This document shows, one piece after another, positions 1-8,188 of a stretch of 16,861 bases of DNA. Below the pieces are notes generated by a model that made no database searches, was not told the origin of the DNA, and worked only from the letters and a program-made list of their open reading frames with translations. Numbering within the stretch: position 1 is the stretch's first letter; every line of letters starts with the position of its first letter. Made by a program: the position numbers and the translations under genes. The DNA is taken from the NCBI GenBank assembly GCA_015501075.1, contig JADNYJ010000656.1, forward strand, positions 1 through 16,861, read 5' to 3'. The DNA comes from Gymnopilus junonius. Taxonomy: Eukaryota > Basidiomycota > Agaricomycetes > Agaricales > Galerinaceae.

Positions 1-1356
1 AGATGCTTTGGTGGTTCAGATTCATTTCGCCATTGAAGACCCGATTCCTTCGCCCTTTGAATGCGACCGGGGAAGTATATTTCAGCAAATTCCTGGAACA
101 GAGGATGTTTCGTATAGTTGGCGGCTTGTATTTGGATTGCTTTAGATCTTAGTAAAAACCTCTTTTCTGAGAGAAGGCAACCGAAGGAAGGTAATTCATC
201 CCCTGGACGGAGGTTTGTAGCAGATCCCAAAGGCATAAAAGGGAGGGAAAAGAAGAAGAAACTGATTGCAAGGGAGACATTGGTAAGTCCGCCTTCCTCT
301 ATCCATCCCTTGTCAAGCAATGGCCGCAAATTGACCGGTCCGGCAGATGACATGGGCTCTCTTTTCCTGAACTCCCACTCAGCTTCATCTATTTCTCCTC
401 GAAGGTAACGCCTCAGCAAGACCCGGGTAAGGGCGATCTGTGCAAGAACAGGGTATGCATTTCCAAATGTCAGTCGATTTTTGCGACAGTTGAGGATAAT
501 ATTTTTGGAATCTTCTGGAGAGAAGGAGGAAGTAGCTGACATTGAGTAGGCCGGAGTATATGGTGTTCTAGACGAGATTTTGCGAGGTAAAGTATGTCCA
601 CCCTAGACCCTTTGTGTCAGTTGTTGTGCTCTAGCTAGAGAGAGGGAGGTTTAAAGTTACCAGCTTCCTTGAATTTCGGTTAGTTGCTATAGCTCTCGAA
701 ATGGCTCTGCGCCATCTCCTTTTTGCTATACTCAAATTTCGTTGAGGGACCAAATCCTCCGACGCTACTGACAAGGCCAAGCGCTGCTTGATGTCCGGAA
801 CAGGAGGGGAAGCTTTGCAGAGTCGATCGAGAAAGGTCTTGAGGATCGTGATATTAGCCATTCCGTCAGTGATGATATGAGCAACATGGATCAAGAGATG
901 AAAATGATTGGGCAAGTCTGTTCGTTCCAGGATGTGGATGGAAGCCAACAGGGATTCGGAGAGACGTTTCTCTTTGACGATGATTCGATGCACAATTTCT
1001 ACAGCCTCTTGTTGCGAAGATATTTTTTTGAACGTGATTTCTCCAGGACGGCATGCTCGCAAAAGATCTTCAGAGATCACAAAGAAGATGGAATGCTCAT
1101 CTCGTTCTTCCAGCTGTGCGCCAAGTAGTGGGTATTGTAATTTCAGGTCAACCCAAGTCCTTGCGATGTTCGAGGGACTGACGGCTTCTTGAAATTCCTT
1201 AGGATGAACCTCCACTCCAGCATGCTGGAGAGTATCCGCAGTTCGGTCAAAGATGCTATCCCAGTAAAATCCAAGTTCTGTAAGGCCTAAAGGACGCTCA
1301 TAAACTGTATTCGAGCCATCTCGATGCTTCCAGTAAGGTTCGAATAGAGGAGCCAT
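1..1356 (-). CDS. Condensation/CoA-dependent acyltransferase-like protein (partial, runs off left edge)
   Basis: Two exons are visible on the minus strand, 1356..661 and 602 to the window edge, joined by a 58-bp GT..AG intron (660..603) that keeps the frame. The start at 1356 (MAPLFEPYW) was chosen because the conserved-looking text begins there; the frame stays open up to an ATG at 1569, so a longer N-terminus is possible. Residues about 160-165 read HIITDG, the HxxxDG catalytic motif of the chloramphenicol-acetyltransferase/condensation/BAHD superfamily, in which His acts as general base in acyl transfer. Exon 2 carries an FGNAYPVLAQ stretch and an RRYLRGEIDEAEWEFRKREP stretch that I associate with an expanded mushroom family of this fold. 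Substrate and pathway cannot be told. The C-terminal end (normally a DFGWG-like structural motif) lies outside the window. It is divergent from the TruB gene. Confidence 0.7.
603..660 (-). other. Intron of the acyltransferase-like gene
   Basis: Donor GTAACT (660 downward) and acceptor CTAG (ending at 603) on the minus strand, 58 bp. Splicing joins ...RKL to GGHTLPRK without a frame change; reading through instead gives an early stop at 631. Confidence 0.75.
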
Positions 1357-1661
1357 ATCGCAAAATGGGTCAGGAGAGACTCCTAAAAGATAGGACGGAA
1401 CATATAGCCATGCGAGCATCAGGTGAGAGAAAAGCCATGTGAGAGTTGTCGACAAGCGAAGCTTGAAAAGGTAGGCAAAGGTACAAACTTCGGGCCGTCG
1501 TATTTGAATACCTTTATCAACAACTTCCGAGTCTGATACCACAGATACCGTCCCGAAGACAAATAACACAGGATTGGACTCTATCTACATACGTGGAAAC
1601 TTATCCAGCTGCAGTATCAAAGGGATAAATTCTTAATTCGCCATCGCGAGCCTCGGAAAAA
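1357..1661. promoter_or_regulatory. Shared divergent intergenic region
   Basis: About 305 bp lie between the proposed starts of the leftward acyltransferase-like gene and the rightward TruB gene, so both promoters should be here. I see no clear TATA box or repeated operator. Part of it is open in frame with the acyltransferase gene (to 1569) and could be extra N-terminus rather than regulatory DNA. Confidence 0.45.
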
Positions 1662-2815
1662 ATGCCCAAAGTCAACTTGTCTTCTTTTCCTGTGTCTGGT
1701 CTGTTCGGGGTTGCAAAACCATCAGGTCCAACCAGCATGTCCATTGTAAATGATCTACAGCAACTTGTTGCTCGATCTAGGTTATTCGTGGATGAGGAAA
1801 AGCTGGCAAAAATTAAGGGCAAAAAATTGGATAGACGGCGGGCAAGCATGGACGAGAATCGATTAAAATAGGCAAGGCGGCACTTTAGATCCATTGGCGG
1901 ATGGTGTTCTCGGTGAGCAGAACGTTCTCTATGTTCTCCATTTGTGAACTCATTGTACACAGTCATTGGAGTTGGCAAAGGCACCAAAAATTAAACGAAT
2001 TTCTCAGTTGTACCAAGGTGCGTGGCCTTCGCTTTCAGAATCGATCAAGAATGACGAAAGCTACTGAACAGGAATACCAGACAACTTGTTTGCTTGGTTG
2101 TGAAACTGACAGCTACGATGGTGAAGGCGCACGTGTTCGACTTGCACCATGGAAGCATGTTACCAGAGAACAAGTAGAAGCTACTCTGTCAAAGTTCACA
2201 GGCGACATAAAAGGTACCTCCGATGTATGCCAGGCTTCTTTTTTCCCTTTCGAAAAGATGTCCGTTAAGTTGCCATTCAGATTTTCTGCTTTGAAGATGG
2301 ATGGGAAGCCACTGTATGAATATGCCCGGAAGGGTATTCCTCTTCCTCGACCAATCGAAGAACGGCAGGTGACTGTTCAGTCACTAGAGATAGTGAAATG
2401 GCTGGGCAGTGATCACTCCTTTTCTTGGCCTGAAAAACATCTTTCGCCTGAAGAAAAACACGCTTTAGAAGAGGCTCTTAAAGGCGTCACGAAAGATTCA
2501 TCTATTAAAGATGATCCAGAGACGTCGGACGATATACCTCCGACTGCCTTTGTGCTGAAGATGAGAGTGTCTGGAGGAACTTATGTTCGATCTCTCGTCC
2601 ACGACCTAGCGCATGCCGTGGGCTCTGCGGGACACGTCGTAACATTAACGCGCTCACGGCAGGGTCGTTTCGTTCTCGACCCGGCTGAAGAAGGAGATCG
2701 CCGTTGTGTGCCTTGGAGAGTTTTTGAGAAAGCCATGGAAGACGCCGGCGAAGTGGATGATGATGGATGGACCGAATGGGAGAGAGATGTGATTGAATGC
2801 CTCGAGGTCATGTAA
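1662..2815 (+). CDS. TruB/Pus4-family tRNA pseudouridine-55 synthase, frame-broken
   Basis: Proposed exons are 1662..1912, 1963..2017, 2072..2224 and 2281..2815, with introns of 50, 54 and 56 bp. The family isomerises U55 in the tRNA T-loop. Visible motifs in order: GLFGVAKPSGPTS near the N-terminus (KPxGxTS), QGGTLDPLADGVL (catalytic Asp in the GTLDP motif), GxGTK, [31 protein letters not shown] (the universal QVPPxxSALK region, split by intron 3), and GGTYVRSLVHDLA. The conserved text does not stay in one frame. Two bases appear to be missing at about 1869-1872, one A at 1986-1990 (five A where six are expected), and two bases at about 2210-2213, just before VPP. An alternative intron 1781-1871 would repair the first break but remove a segment that looks coding. 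Either a pseudogene or sequence error; no normal product can be read as given. Confidence 0.8.
1913..1962 (+). other. TruB gene intron 1
   Basis: GTGAGC donor and ACACAG acceptor, 50 bp. It joins ...ADGVL to VIGVGKGT across a split Val codon, restoring the conserved strand after the catalytic motif. Confidence 0.75.
2018..2071 (+). other. TruB gene intron 2
   Basis: GTGCGT donor and AACAG acceptor, 54 bp, phase 0, joining SCTK to EYQTTCLLG. Confidence 0.75.
2225..2280 (+). other. TruB gene intron 3
   Basis: GTATGC donor, pyrimidine-rich interior and ATTCAG acceptor, 56 bp. It joins VPP-I to FSALKMDG through a split Ile codon. The sequence is also open without splicing, but only splicing gives the universal TruB motif. 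Confidence 0.65.
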
Positions 2816-3455
2816 AGTACATATTATACTGGATCCGATGTCGCTAACAAGCACTCTATAATAGTAATGCATTAATGATCTAATGTTTCTCCACGTGCTA
2901 ACAAGCTGAGAAGGACAGCTGGCACTTGAATACGTGCAGCATATTACAGGAATATTTATGCCATCCAAGCCAGTTACTACGGCAAAAATTTCAATACACT
3001 TGCGTGTATGCCATTCCGGTGACCTGCCATGTAGAAGAGATGCGCAGACTCGTGGCCTATGCGCACGAAACCAGAAAAGTATTTAGCCTGTAGGGAGACG
3101 ATCATATGAAGTCCTTGGAACCGCCCGCCGCCGATATGCAGCCATAGCCGCTGAAGTCGGATACATAGACCGCCGCCCGGACGGGGGAAAAGAAAACTTG
3201 GGTACGCAAATATCTTGCAGAGTGGAGCAACAGTTGCGCAGCGAATCGTTGTCGTAGGAAATGCAATAAATGCGAAGATAAACGGGATCCACCTGATGCC
3301 TCGGAGGAAGGACAAGGTGTTATTCCGAAAACGGACCGGCAACGTCATTTGGATACGAGTGCGGGCCGGGAGTGCCGATACGGGAGGTTTATATATACCC
3401 CTCTCTGTGCAGGTTCAACAGTAGTTTTGTGCCCCTCATTCTCTCTATACCCATC
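2816..3455. promoter_or_regulatory. Intergenic region: TruB 3' end and aldolase promoter
   Basis: 640 bp without a convincing gene. The left part should hold the TruB 3' UTR. The right end is the aldolase promoter, with a TATA-like run TTTATATATA at about 3388-3397, roughly 60 bp before the ATG, followed by a pyrimidine-rich leader. A minus-strand open frame (3348..2977) crosses the middle but shows no family motif, and I do not call it. Confidence 0.5.
3388..3397 (+). promoter_or_regulatory. TATA box of the aldolase gene
   Basis: TTTATATATA lies about 60 bp upstream of the ATG at 3456 in otherwise GC-richer DNA, with a CT-rich stretch between it and the start. This is normal core-promoter spacing for a short-leader fungal gene. 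Confidence 0.55.
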
Positions 3456-4835
3456 ATGGCTGCAAACGGTTATCAACCAAATGGCGTCTCTCGTCCACTG
3501 AGGCCCGGAATATATGCTCCTATTCCCTCTTTTTTCCTGCCTGATTCAGAGGATCTTGGTCAGTCAATCCCTGCCCCCGACATGCCTCTTCGCGTCTTAC
3601 CTCTTCACCTTATCAGACATACCTGCTTTTGAAGGTCACGTCGTACGCGTCGCTACAGCAGGAGTCGCTCCCCTCGTCGCTGGTTCCATGGGCGAAGCCA
3701 TTCATCTCTCCCACTCCGAGAGGGTGAAACTCATTCATGCGGCCCGGAAAGCCCTCGACAATGCAGGGCTCAATCACGTCCCAATCATCGCCGGCACCGG
3801 GGCAGGCAGCACAAGAGAGACCATTGAGCTAACTAACGAAGCCGCTGCAGCTGGGGCCGACTATGCCATCGTTATTGCAAGTGGTTATTTCGCAGGCGTT
3901 TTGGCAACCAACCGGCCTGCATTGAAAGCATTTTGGGTTGAAGTTTCTGAGAAGAGTCCAATCCCAGTATTGATCTATAATTGTGCGTCTCCATTTTCCA
4001 TGGTCGTCTTCTTTACTCAAACGTCTTCCAAGACCCTGGTGCCAGCGGGGGTATAGACCTGGATTCAGATCTCATCATTGAACTTGCCAATAACTGTCCC
4101 AACATTTGTGGCGTAAAGCTCACGTATGTGCACCTTTCATATTACACACCTTAGTCATAACTCATTCTATAACAGTTGCGGAAATGTTGGAAAGCTCACC
4201 AGGATTGCGGACGTTATTGCTTCCCCAACTTTTGCTTCTCAGCATCCTCGCAAGAGCCTCTATGCACCGTTTTTGGTTTTGGGTGGATACGCCGATTTTT
4301 TGGTCCCTTCTGCCTATGCAAGTGGGCATGGTGCTATCACTGGCCTTGCCAATCTATTTCCGGTCAGTCCTTTTTCCGGCCTATAAAGGTCGCCCTGATC
4401 TCAAAGATTTTATATACTACGTAGAACGCCATCGCATACCTCTTCCAACTTTCTGAAGTCTCTAGGAAAGATCCTTCACTTCTTCCAGAGACCCAGCGTC
4501 TTCAGGGAATAATCGCGCGCGCTGATTTCACCATTGCAAAGGCCTCGATTGCCGGTACGAAATATCTTTTGGAGAAATTATATGGCTACGGCGGGCTCCC
4601 GAGAAAGCCACTTCCACCCATTGACTCTGCTGCTGCACAATCGCTATGGGAACATATCGATGTTCAAACAGCCACCAAGCTCGAGCAAGAGTGTATTCAG
4701 AAAGACCCAGCGTCATTTAAATCGTTGGGACGACTCCCGAAGGTCGACATTCCTTGGCGAGATCATGGCGATTCGTCTGCTGCTGCTGCTGCGAACATTA
4801 ATGCCCCTGTCGGTATTGTTCCAGTGAGGGTATGA
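3456..4835 (+). CDS. DHDPS/HOGA-type class I aldolase (pyruvate-lyase superfamily)
   Basis: Five exons (3456..3558, 3617..3982, 4033..4123, 4176..4362, 4425..4835) splice to 386 codons with every junction in frame. The protein (385 aa) has the DapA TIM-barrel pattern: GSMGE at 57-61 in the substrate/carboxylate loop, GTGAGSTRETIEL, YNYPGASGG with Tyr157, and GVKLT with Lys185. The Tyr-to-Lys distance of 28 residues equals that of E. coli DapA (Tyr133 and Lys161), so the catalytic Tyr and Schiff-base Lys are present. Fungal members include 4-hydroxy-2-oxoglutarate aldolase-like and L-threo-3-deoxy-hexulosonate aldolase (galacturonate catabolism) types; which one this is cannot be told. It is longer than bacterial DapA (about 290 aa), with an Ala/Pro-containing C-terminal tail that includes a run of five Ala. 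No signal peptide is obvious. Alone among the left-hand plus-strand genes it has no frame defect. Confidence 0.88.
3559..3616 (+). other. Aldolase intron 1
   Basis: GTCAGT..ATCAG, 58 bp, phase 1; joins SEDL to DIPAFEGH. Confidence 0.8.
3983..4032 (+). other. Aldolase intron 2
   Basis: GTGCGT..CCAAG, 50 bp, phase 1. The split codon makes the catalytic Tyr157 of YNYPG. Confidence 0.8.
4124..4175 (+). other. Aldolase intron 3
   Basis: GTATGT..AACAG, 52 bp, phase 2; lies directly after the Schiff-base lysine motif GVKLT. Confidence 0.85.
4363..4424 (+). other. Aldolase intron 4
   Basis: GTCAGT..CGTAG, 62 bp, phase 0; joins ITGLANLFP to NAIAYLFQL. Confidence 0.8.
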
Positions 4836-5287
4836 GGCCCAGAGTTAAAGGACGTGTAATAACTTCAGTCTATCATTTTAAGGGTGCGTTTCCGAGTCGA
4901 TTTCCCTCCGGTCACAAATTATTTAGTATGCAAATGATAGAGTCAATCTTTTCAGCCATTCGTAGTCGAATTTGCCCGCTTATTATTATTATGCGCCATT
5001 CAGCTTGCCATCCTAACTACATCCTGTGATGCAAGATTCATAGACAACTGCTATTCTTCCATGAGGCGGCCAGATGCCGACTTAGAAGTCATTTCCAATT
5101 TTGGAGTCGCAAGCAGTGGCAAGCAGTGCTGACCGACTCGCTAAACGTGCGGTTGAATCATAATGCGCCTTCCGACCGTCGCGGTCAATTTCAAAAGGAG
5201 TTCAGTTAGTTATTTAAACTCGAACTTGAACAATATGCATCGATCTACCTTGATAGTTTTTCACACCTCGATTGAACTTCTGCTTAG
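4836..5287. promoter_or_regulatory. Intergenic region before the RtcB-like pseudogene
   Basis: 452 bp holding the aldolase 3' end and the former RtcB-like promoter. I see no gene, no clear TATA box and no element ends here. Confidence 0.4.
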
Positions 5288-5320
5288 ATGCACTCCAGAG
5301 CTTTAACTGTTACTCTCAAT

Positions 5321-5344
5321 AGGGACGTTCACGGTAGCCCAACT
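5321..5344 (+). repeat. Left terminal inverted repeat of the 475-bp element
   Basis: Starts AGGGACGTTCACGG and matches the right end over 24 of 24 bases in reverse complement. The next inner base differs (G at 5345 against A at 5771). Confidence 0.95.
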
Positions 5345-5396
5345 GCCTTCGCCGGTAAGATCAAATCATCAGAAAATTTCTTATCTTGATGTATCT

Positions 5397-5663
5397 ATGA
5401 ACAGGCTCAAGAAGGACTACATCGAACACCTCAAGACGCTTGGGAAGACTGGTGCTGGTCTCGCTCCCGAAGATGTCACACCCGGCAGCTCTATAGCTAA
5501 CCTCGTCGGTATGTCTTCTACCTTTACCAGGAAGAGCGACGGGAGGTGGTCTGGATACCATTTTGGCAGAGAGGATGTGAGGGGAGGGAAGAAAGAAGGA
5601 TCATATTTGGACGTGGTGTATGAGTGGGAATACAGCGGCGTACATCAACTTGTCACTACGTAG
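5397..5663 (+). pseudogene. Remnant coding fragment inside the 475-bp element
   Basis: An 88-codon open frame begins RLKKDYIEHLKTLGKTGAGL and continues APEDVTPGSSIANLV. This resembles the C-terminal side of Myb/SANT-like DNA-binding proteins that are abundant in mushroom genomes and are carried by Harbinger-type elements. The match is from memory and weak. After about residue 38 the sequence becomes low-complexity and shows no family motif. It probably is a leftover of a longer element gene, not a working protein. Confidence 0.35.
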
Positions 5664-5702
5664 TTAAAAATACAGAGTGGGTGTTTCACAGTAAAGTCGC
5701 CA

Positions 5703-5780
5703 ACTTGGGTGCCAACTCGGAAGCAAATTGGGATCAAGTTGAGACCCAAGTTAGGACCCAAGTTGGGCCGAAGTTGGGCT
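5703..5780 (+). repeat. Degenerate subterminal tandem repeats of the 475-bp element
   Basis: Copies of a core close to CCAAGTTGGG (ACTTGGGT, AAATTGGG, CAAGTTGAGACC, CCAAGTTAGGACC, CAAGTTGGGCC, AAGTTGGGC) follow each other every 10-16 bases up to and into the right TIR. The left end has only a single copy (CCCAACT), so the ends are asymmetric. Confidence 0.6.
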
Positions 5781-5795
5781 ACCGTGAACGTCCCT
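5772..5795 (-). repeat. Right terminal inverted repeat of the 475-bp element
   Basis: Exact reverse complement of 5321-5344, ending CCGTGAACGTCCCT, immediately followed by the AAT target duplicate. Confidence 0.95.
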
Positions 5796-6068
5796 AATTT
5801 CAATCAGTCCCGAAAATTTGTTCAGTTGCTACCTGATTCGCTAGACGCTTGCAGTGACAAGCAACACATTATTCAGGTGGCCAAGAACAAATTTCGTGTC
5901 AAGGCTCTTTCGTCAATTTTCTTGCCGAGCGGTATTTTACTGGACGACGGCCAAAATATTCCGGAGAGTACGAAGAAAAATTTGGGTGGGTAAAGGTGAA
6001 CCGTACGCAGGGCCACCCAAATCAATAGCAGGCAATGTGTCGTCGCCAGGAGATGTTCGAGTGCTAGG

Positions 6069-6135
6069 GTGCTTTTCCTTTTGGCTAGCCTGTTATCTGC
6101 TTTCAACTCATGTAACCCTCTTTTATGTTATCTAG
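6069..6135 (+). other. RtcB-like pseudogene intron 1
   Basis: GTGCTT..TCTAG, 67 bp, phase 2; joins DVRVL-G to AKSFIDDSAV. Confidence 0.65.
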
Positions 6136-6254
6136 CGCTAAGAGTTTTATTGACGATAGTGCAGTGAAACAATTGGAAAGAGGGGCGAGTTTACCAGGTG
6201 TACGAATAGTTGCCGGAATGCCTGACCTTCATCCTGGTTCTCGGTTCCCAATAG

Positions 6255-6308
6255 GTAAGGCTTGACTGTTTTATTGGACGTTTACTCAGACATTTGGGGC
6301 CTTTTTGG
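6255..6308 (+). other. RtcB-like pseudogene intron 2 with lost acceptor
   Basis: The donor GTAAGG is good. The frame needs an acceptor directly before 6309 (FPI-G-CSIAAEG, 54-bp intron), but the bases at 6307-6308 are GG, not AG. The only nearby AG (6289) gives a 35-bp intron and the wrong frame. Confidence 0.6.
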
Positions 6309-6641
6309 GCTGTTCAATCGCTGCGGAGGGTATTTATCCTGCACTCATCGGATCCGACATTGGATGTGGGATTGCCTTGTACTGCCTATCATCTGCTCGC
6401 GCTCGTTTCAAGCCCAAGAAATTAGCTTCATTACTGCAAGGCCTAGATGAACCATGGTCTGGTTCTGTGTCTGACTGGCTATCGCAATACGGAATTGACC
6501 GTACATCAGACTTCGATATAGGTAGCCTTGGAACGGTCGGATCTGGGAATCACTTCGCAGAAATATGCACGCCGGAAAAGGTCATAGAAGATTCTACTAG
6601 GATTTCTTTAGATATACAAGAGGGTGCACTTTATCTTTTAG

Positions 6642-6689
6642 GTATTTAACCGGTCATTTACTTTGCGTCATTTATTCAAAATATGGCAG
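6642..6689 (+). other. RtcB-like pseudogene intron 3
   Basis: GTATTT..GGCAG, 48 bp, phase 1; joins ALYLL to VHTGSRGL. Confidence 0.7.
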
Positions 6690-7129
6690 TCCATACAGGC
6701 TCCCGTGGATTGGAGCTAGCATCCTCGACCAAGAAACAGCCAACGATTCAACTTGAAACCCTTATATACGACCAGATTCTCCCCATTTTTTGGAATATCT
6801 TACCAATCACGACTACGCTGTCAAATGGGCCATTGCTAATCGTGATTTGGTGGCTCACCGTATCAAAGAGTGTATTTCGCGGGCCCCAGATACGCTGAGT
6901 GAAGTCGAAATTGCACATCCTTTGCCTCGATCTAGTGCACTAAAGAAAATAATAGACGTCACACACAACTATGTTACTCGGCACACACTCATGGTGGGAA
7001 ATGAACCGCTTGAACTCTGGGTACACAGGAAAGGTGCAGCTCCAGCAGACAATGGGATAGTTCCTTGTCCGGGCAGTAGAGGTGACTTTTCATGGTTGCT
7101 TCAACCTACCGGAGATGGCCAAATCAATG

Positions 7130-7178
7130 GTGAGGAATAGTCTATTTCTCTGCCTAAAAGACCGGACACCGTCTGTAG
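7130..7178 (+). other. RtcB-like pseudogene intron 4
   Basis: GTGAGG..CTGTAG, 49 bp, phase 1. The next exon should begin TACATTCTTTGG; the large element entered exactly after its first two bases (TA, 7179-7180). Confidence 0.75.
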
Positions 7179-7180
7179 TA

Positions 7181-7190
7181 CATCAGCAAA
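7181..7190 (+). repeat. Left terminal inverted repeat of the 1018-bp element
   Basis: CATCAGCAAA; with the flanking GTA the match to the other end extends to 13 bases. Confidence 0.8.
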
Positions 7191-7231
7191 TCATGGGCTG
7201 CCTACCCAGTTCTATGCAGTGCTACACAGCA

Positions 7232-7328
7232 CCATAGCACCATAGCAAAGGATACTTATTAGACAAACTCATGCCATGCCTATAAAATGCTATGTAGAAT
7301 GAGCCTAGGGTTCCATAGCACGCCATAG
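7232..7328 (+). repeat. Left subterminal CCATAGCA sites
   Basis: Perfect CCATAGCA at 7232-7239, 7240-7247 and 7313-7320, and CCATAG at 7323-7328. Such repeats near the ends are usually transposase-binding sites. Confidence 0.65.
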
Positions 7329-8051
7329 AACTGTAGAGACATCCGCTGCCATCAGGCAGTGCTTGACAGCATGCCTGAGAATGGGTCATCATGTCCAGTA
7401 AATTGCTTGATTTGGAAATTCTTATGTTGGAATTTTACAGCCACGGAAAAGAAGGTATAATAAAATAATTTATTTGAGGATGTTATATGGATACAGGTGT
7501 ATGTACTGTATATAAGATAAATGGGCTCTACTTGACCGGGGAATGCGTCGACATATCACATGACATGGTTGATTTAGGACATGGTTGTCCCAAATTCCTG
7601 TCACGTCAGCAGCCATATGCATCTGCTGCCCTCCCCGTTCTCTCCACCCTCATCAATCCCCAGATCAACATGAAGTCTAAATAGATACTTAAGTTAGTCA
7701 TTATATAATAAAGAAGGAATATAAACATACCAATTTCCTTAAAAGTGAGTGTGGCAAGGGAGTTTTGGCAGTGGTCTGACTGAAAACAAAGGATCAGTCA
7801 ACTACAGCTTAGATAGAAATGGGAACAGACTTACATGGGGGATGAAAGATGAGCAGGGGGAACAATGTCCTAAGAGGGAGGAATACGAAGGCATGGCATG
7901 TGAGAAAGAAAGGCCTCGCTTTGTCTCTCCATTTAAACTGGCAATTTAGGGTAGGTTTATTGAACTCCTGAAAACTGAAATGAGTAGATCAAATACCGGG
8001 TTCAGATTGCAGAGTGCAGGATAGAGGGGTAGAGGAAGCAGGACAGAGCTG

Positions 8052-8084
8052 CATAGCACTGTGCAGCATTTGCACAGTGCTATG
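8052..8084. repeat. Perfect 14-bp hairpin inside the 1018-bp element
   Basis: CATAGCACTGTGCA (8052-8065) and TGCACAGTGCTATG (8071-8084) are perfect inverted repeats around a 5-base loop GCATT. Confidence 0.85.
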
Positions 8085-8087
8085 TTG

Positions 8088-8175
8088 TGCTATGGATGCT
8101 ATGGGGCTATGACATACTAGCCGAGCTGTCACTGCTTACTATAGATTTCTATGGGAAAAGGTACATTTGCTATGG
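8088..8175 (-). repeat. Right subterminal CCATAGCA sites (inverted)
   Basis: TGCTATGG at 8088-8095, 8097-8104 and 8168-8175, in opposite orientation to the left cluster. Confidence 0.65.
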
Positions 8176-8188
8176 GCCAAAATCTGGT

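Larger units (their letters stand above)
5321..5795. mobile_element. Non-autonomous DNA transposon, 24-bp perfect TIRs, 3-bp target duplication
   Basis: The 24 bases at 5321-5344 are the exact reverse complement of 5772-5795. The element is flanked on both sides by AAT (5318-5320 and 5796-5798), and the reading frame of the RtcB-like gene continues across it when one AAT is removed (CTC AAT TTC). A 3-bp duplication is typical of PIF/Harbinger-type elements, although those usually prefer TWA. Total length is 475 bp, too short for a transposase. Inside is a short open frame (5397..5663) whose first part looks like a fungal transposon-associated DNA-binding protein fragment. The right end has degenerate repeats of CCAAGTTGGG. 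Confidence 0.85.

Noticed and set aside
118..408. Plus-strand open frame of 96 codons at the left edge
   Set aside because: It is antisense to the acyltransferase exon, which shows conserved family sequence on the other strand.
2977..3348. Minus-strand open frame of 123 codons between TruB and the aldolase
   Set aside because: It has no recognisable motif, overlaps the aldolase promoter and lacks convincing splice or start context; probably chance.
6290..6308. Using the AG at 6289 as acceptor of RtcB-like intron 2
   Set aside because: It gives a 35-bp intron and shifts the frame away from the conserved CSIAAEG/GSDIGCG text.
6754..6756. In-frame TGA in the RtcB-like gene as a selenocysteine codon
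   Set aside because: The position is not a known RtcB catalytic Cys, no SECIS-like hairpin was seen, basidiomycetes are not known to make selenoproteins, and the gene has many other inactivating changes.
7487..7949. Two open frames inside the 1018-bp element as transposon genes
   Set aside because: They are short, unrelated to known transposase motifs and of odd composition; no DDE-type signature was seen.
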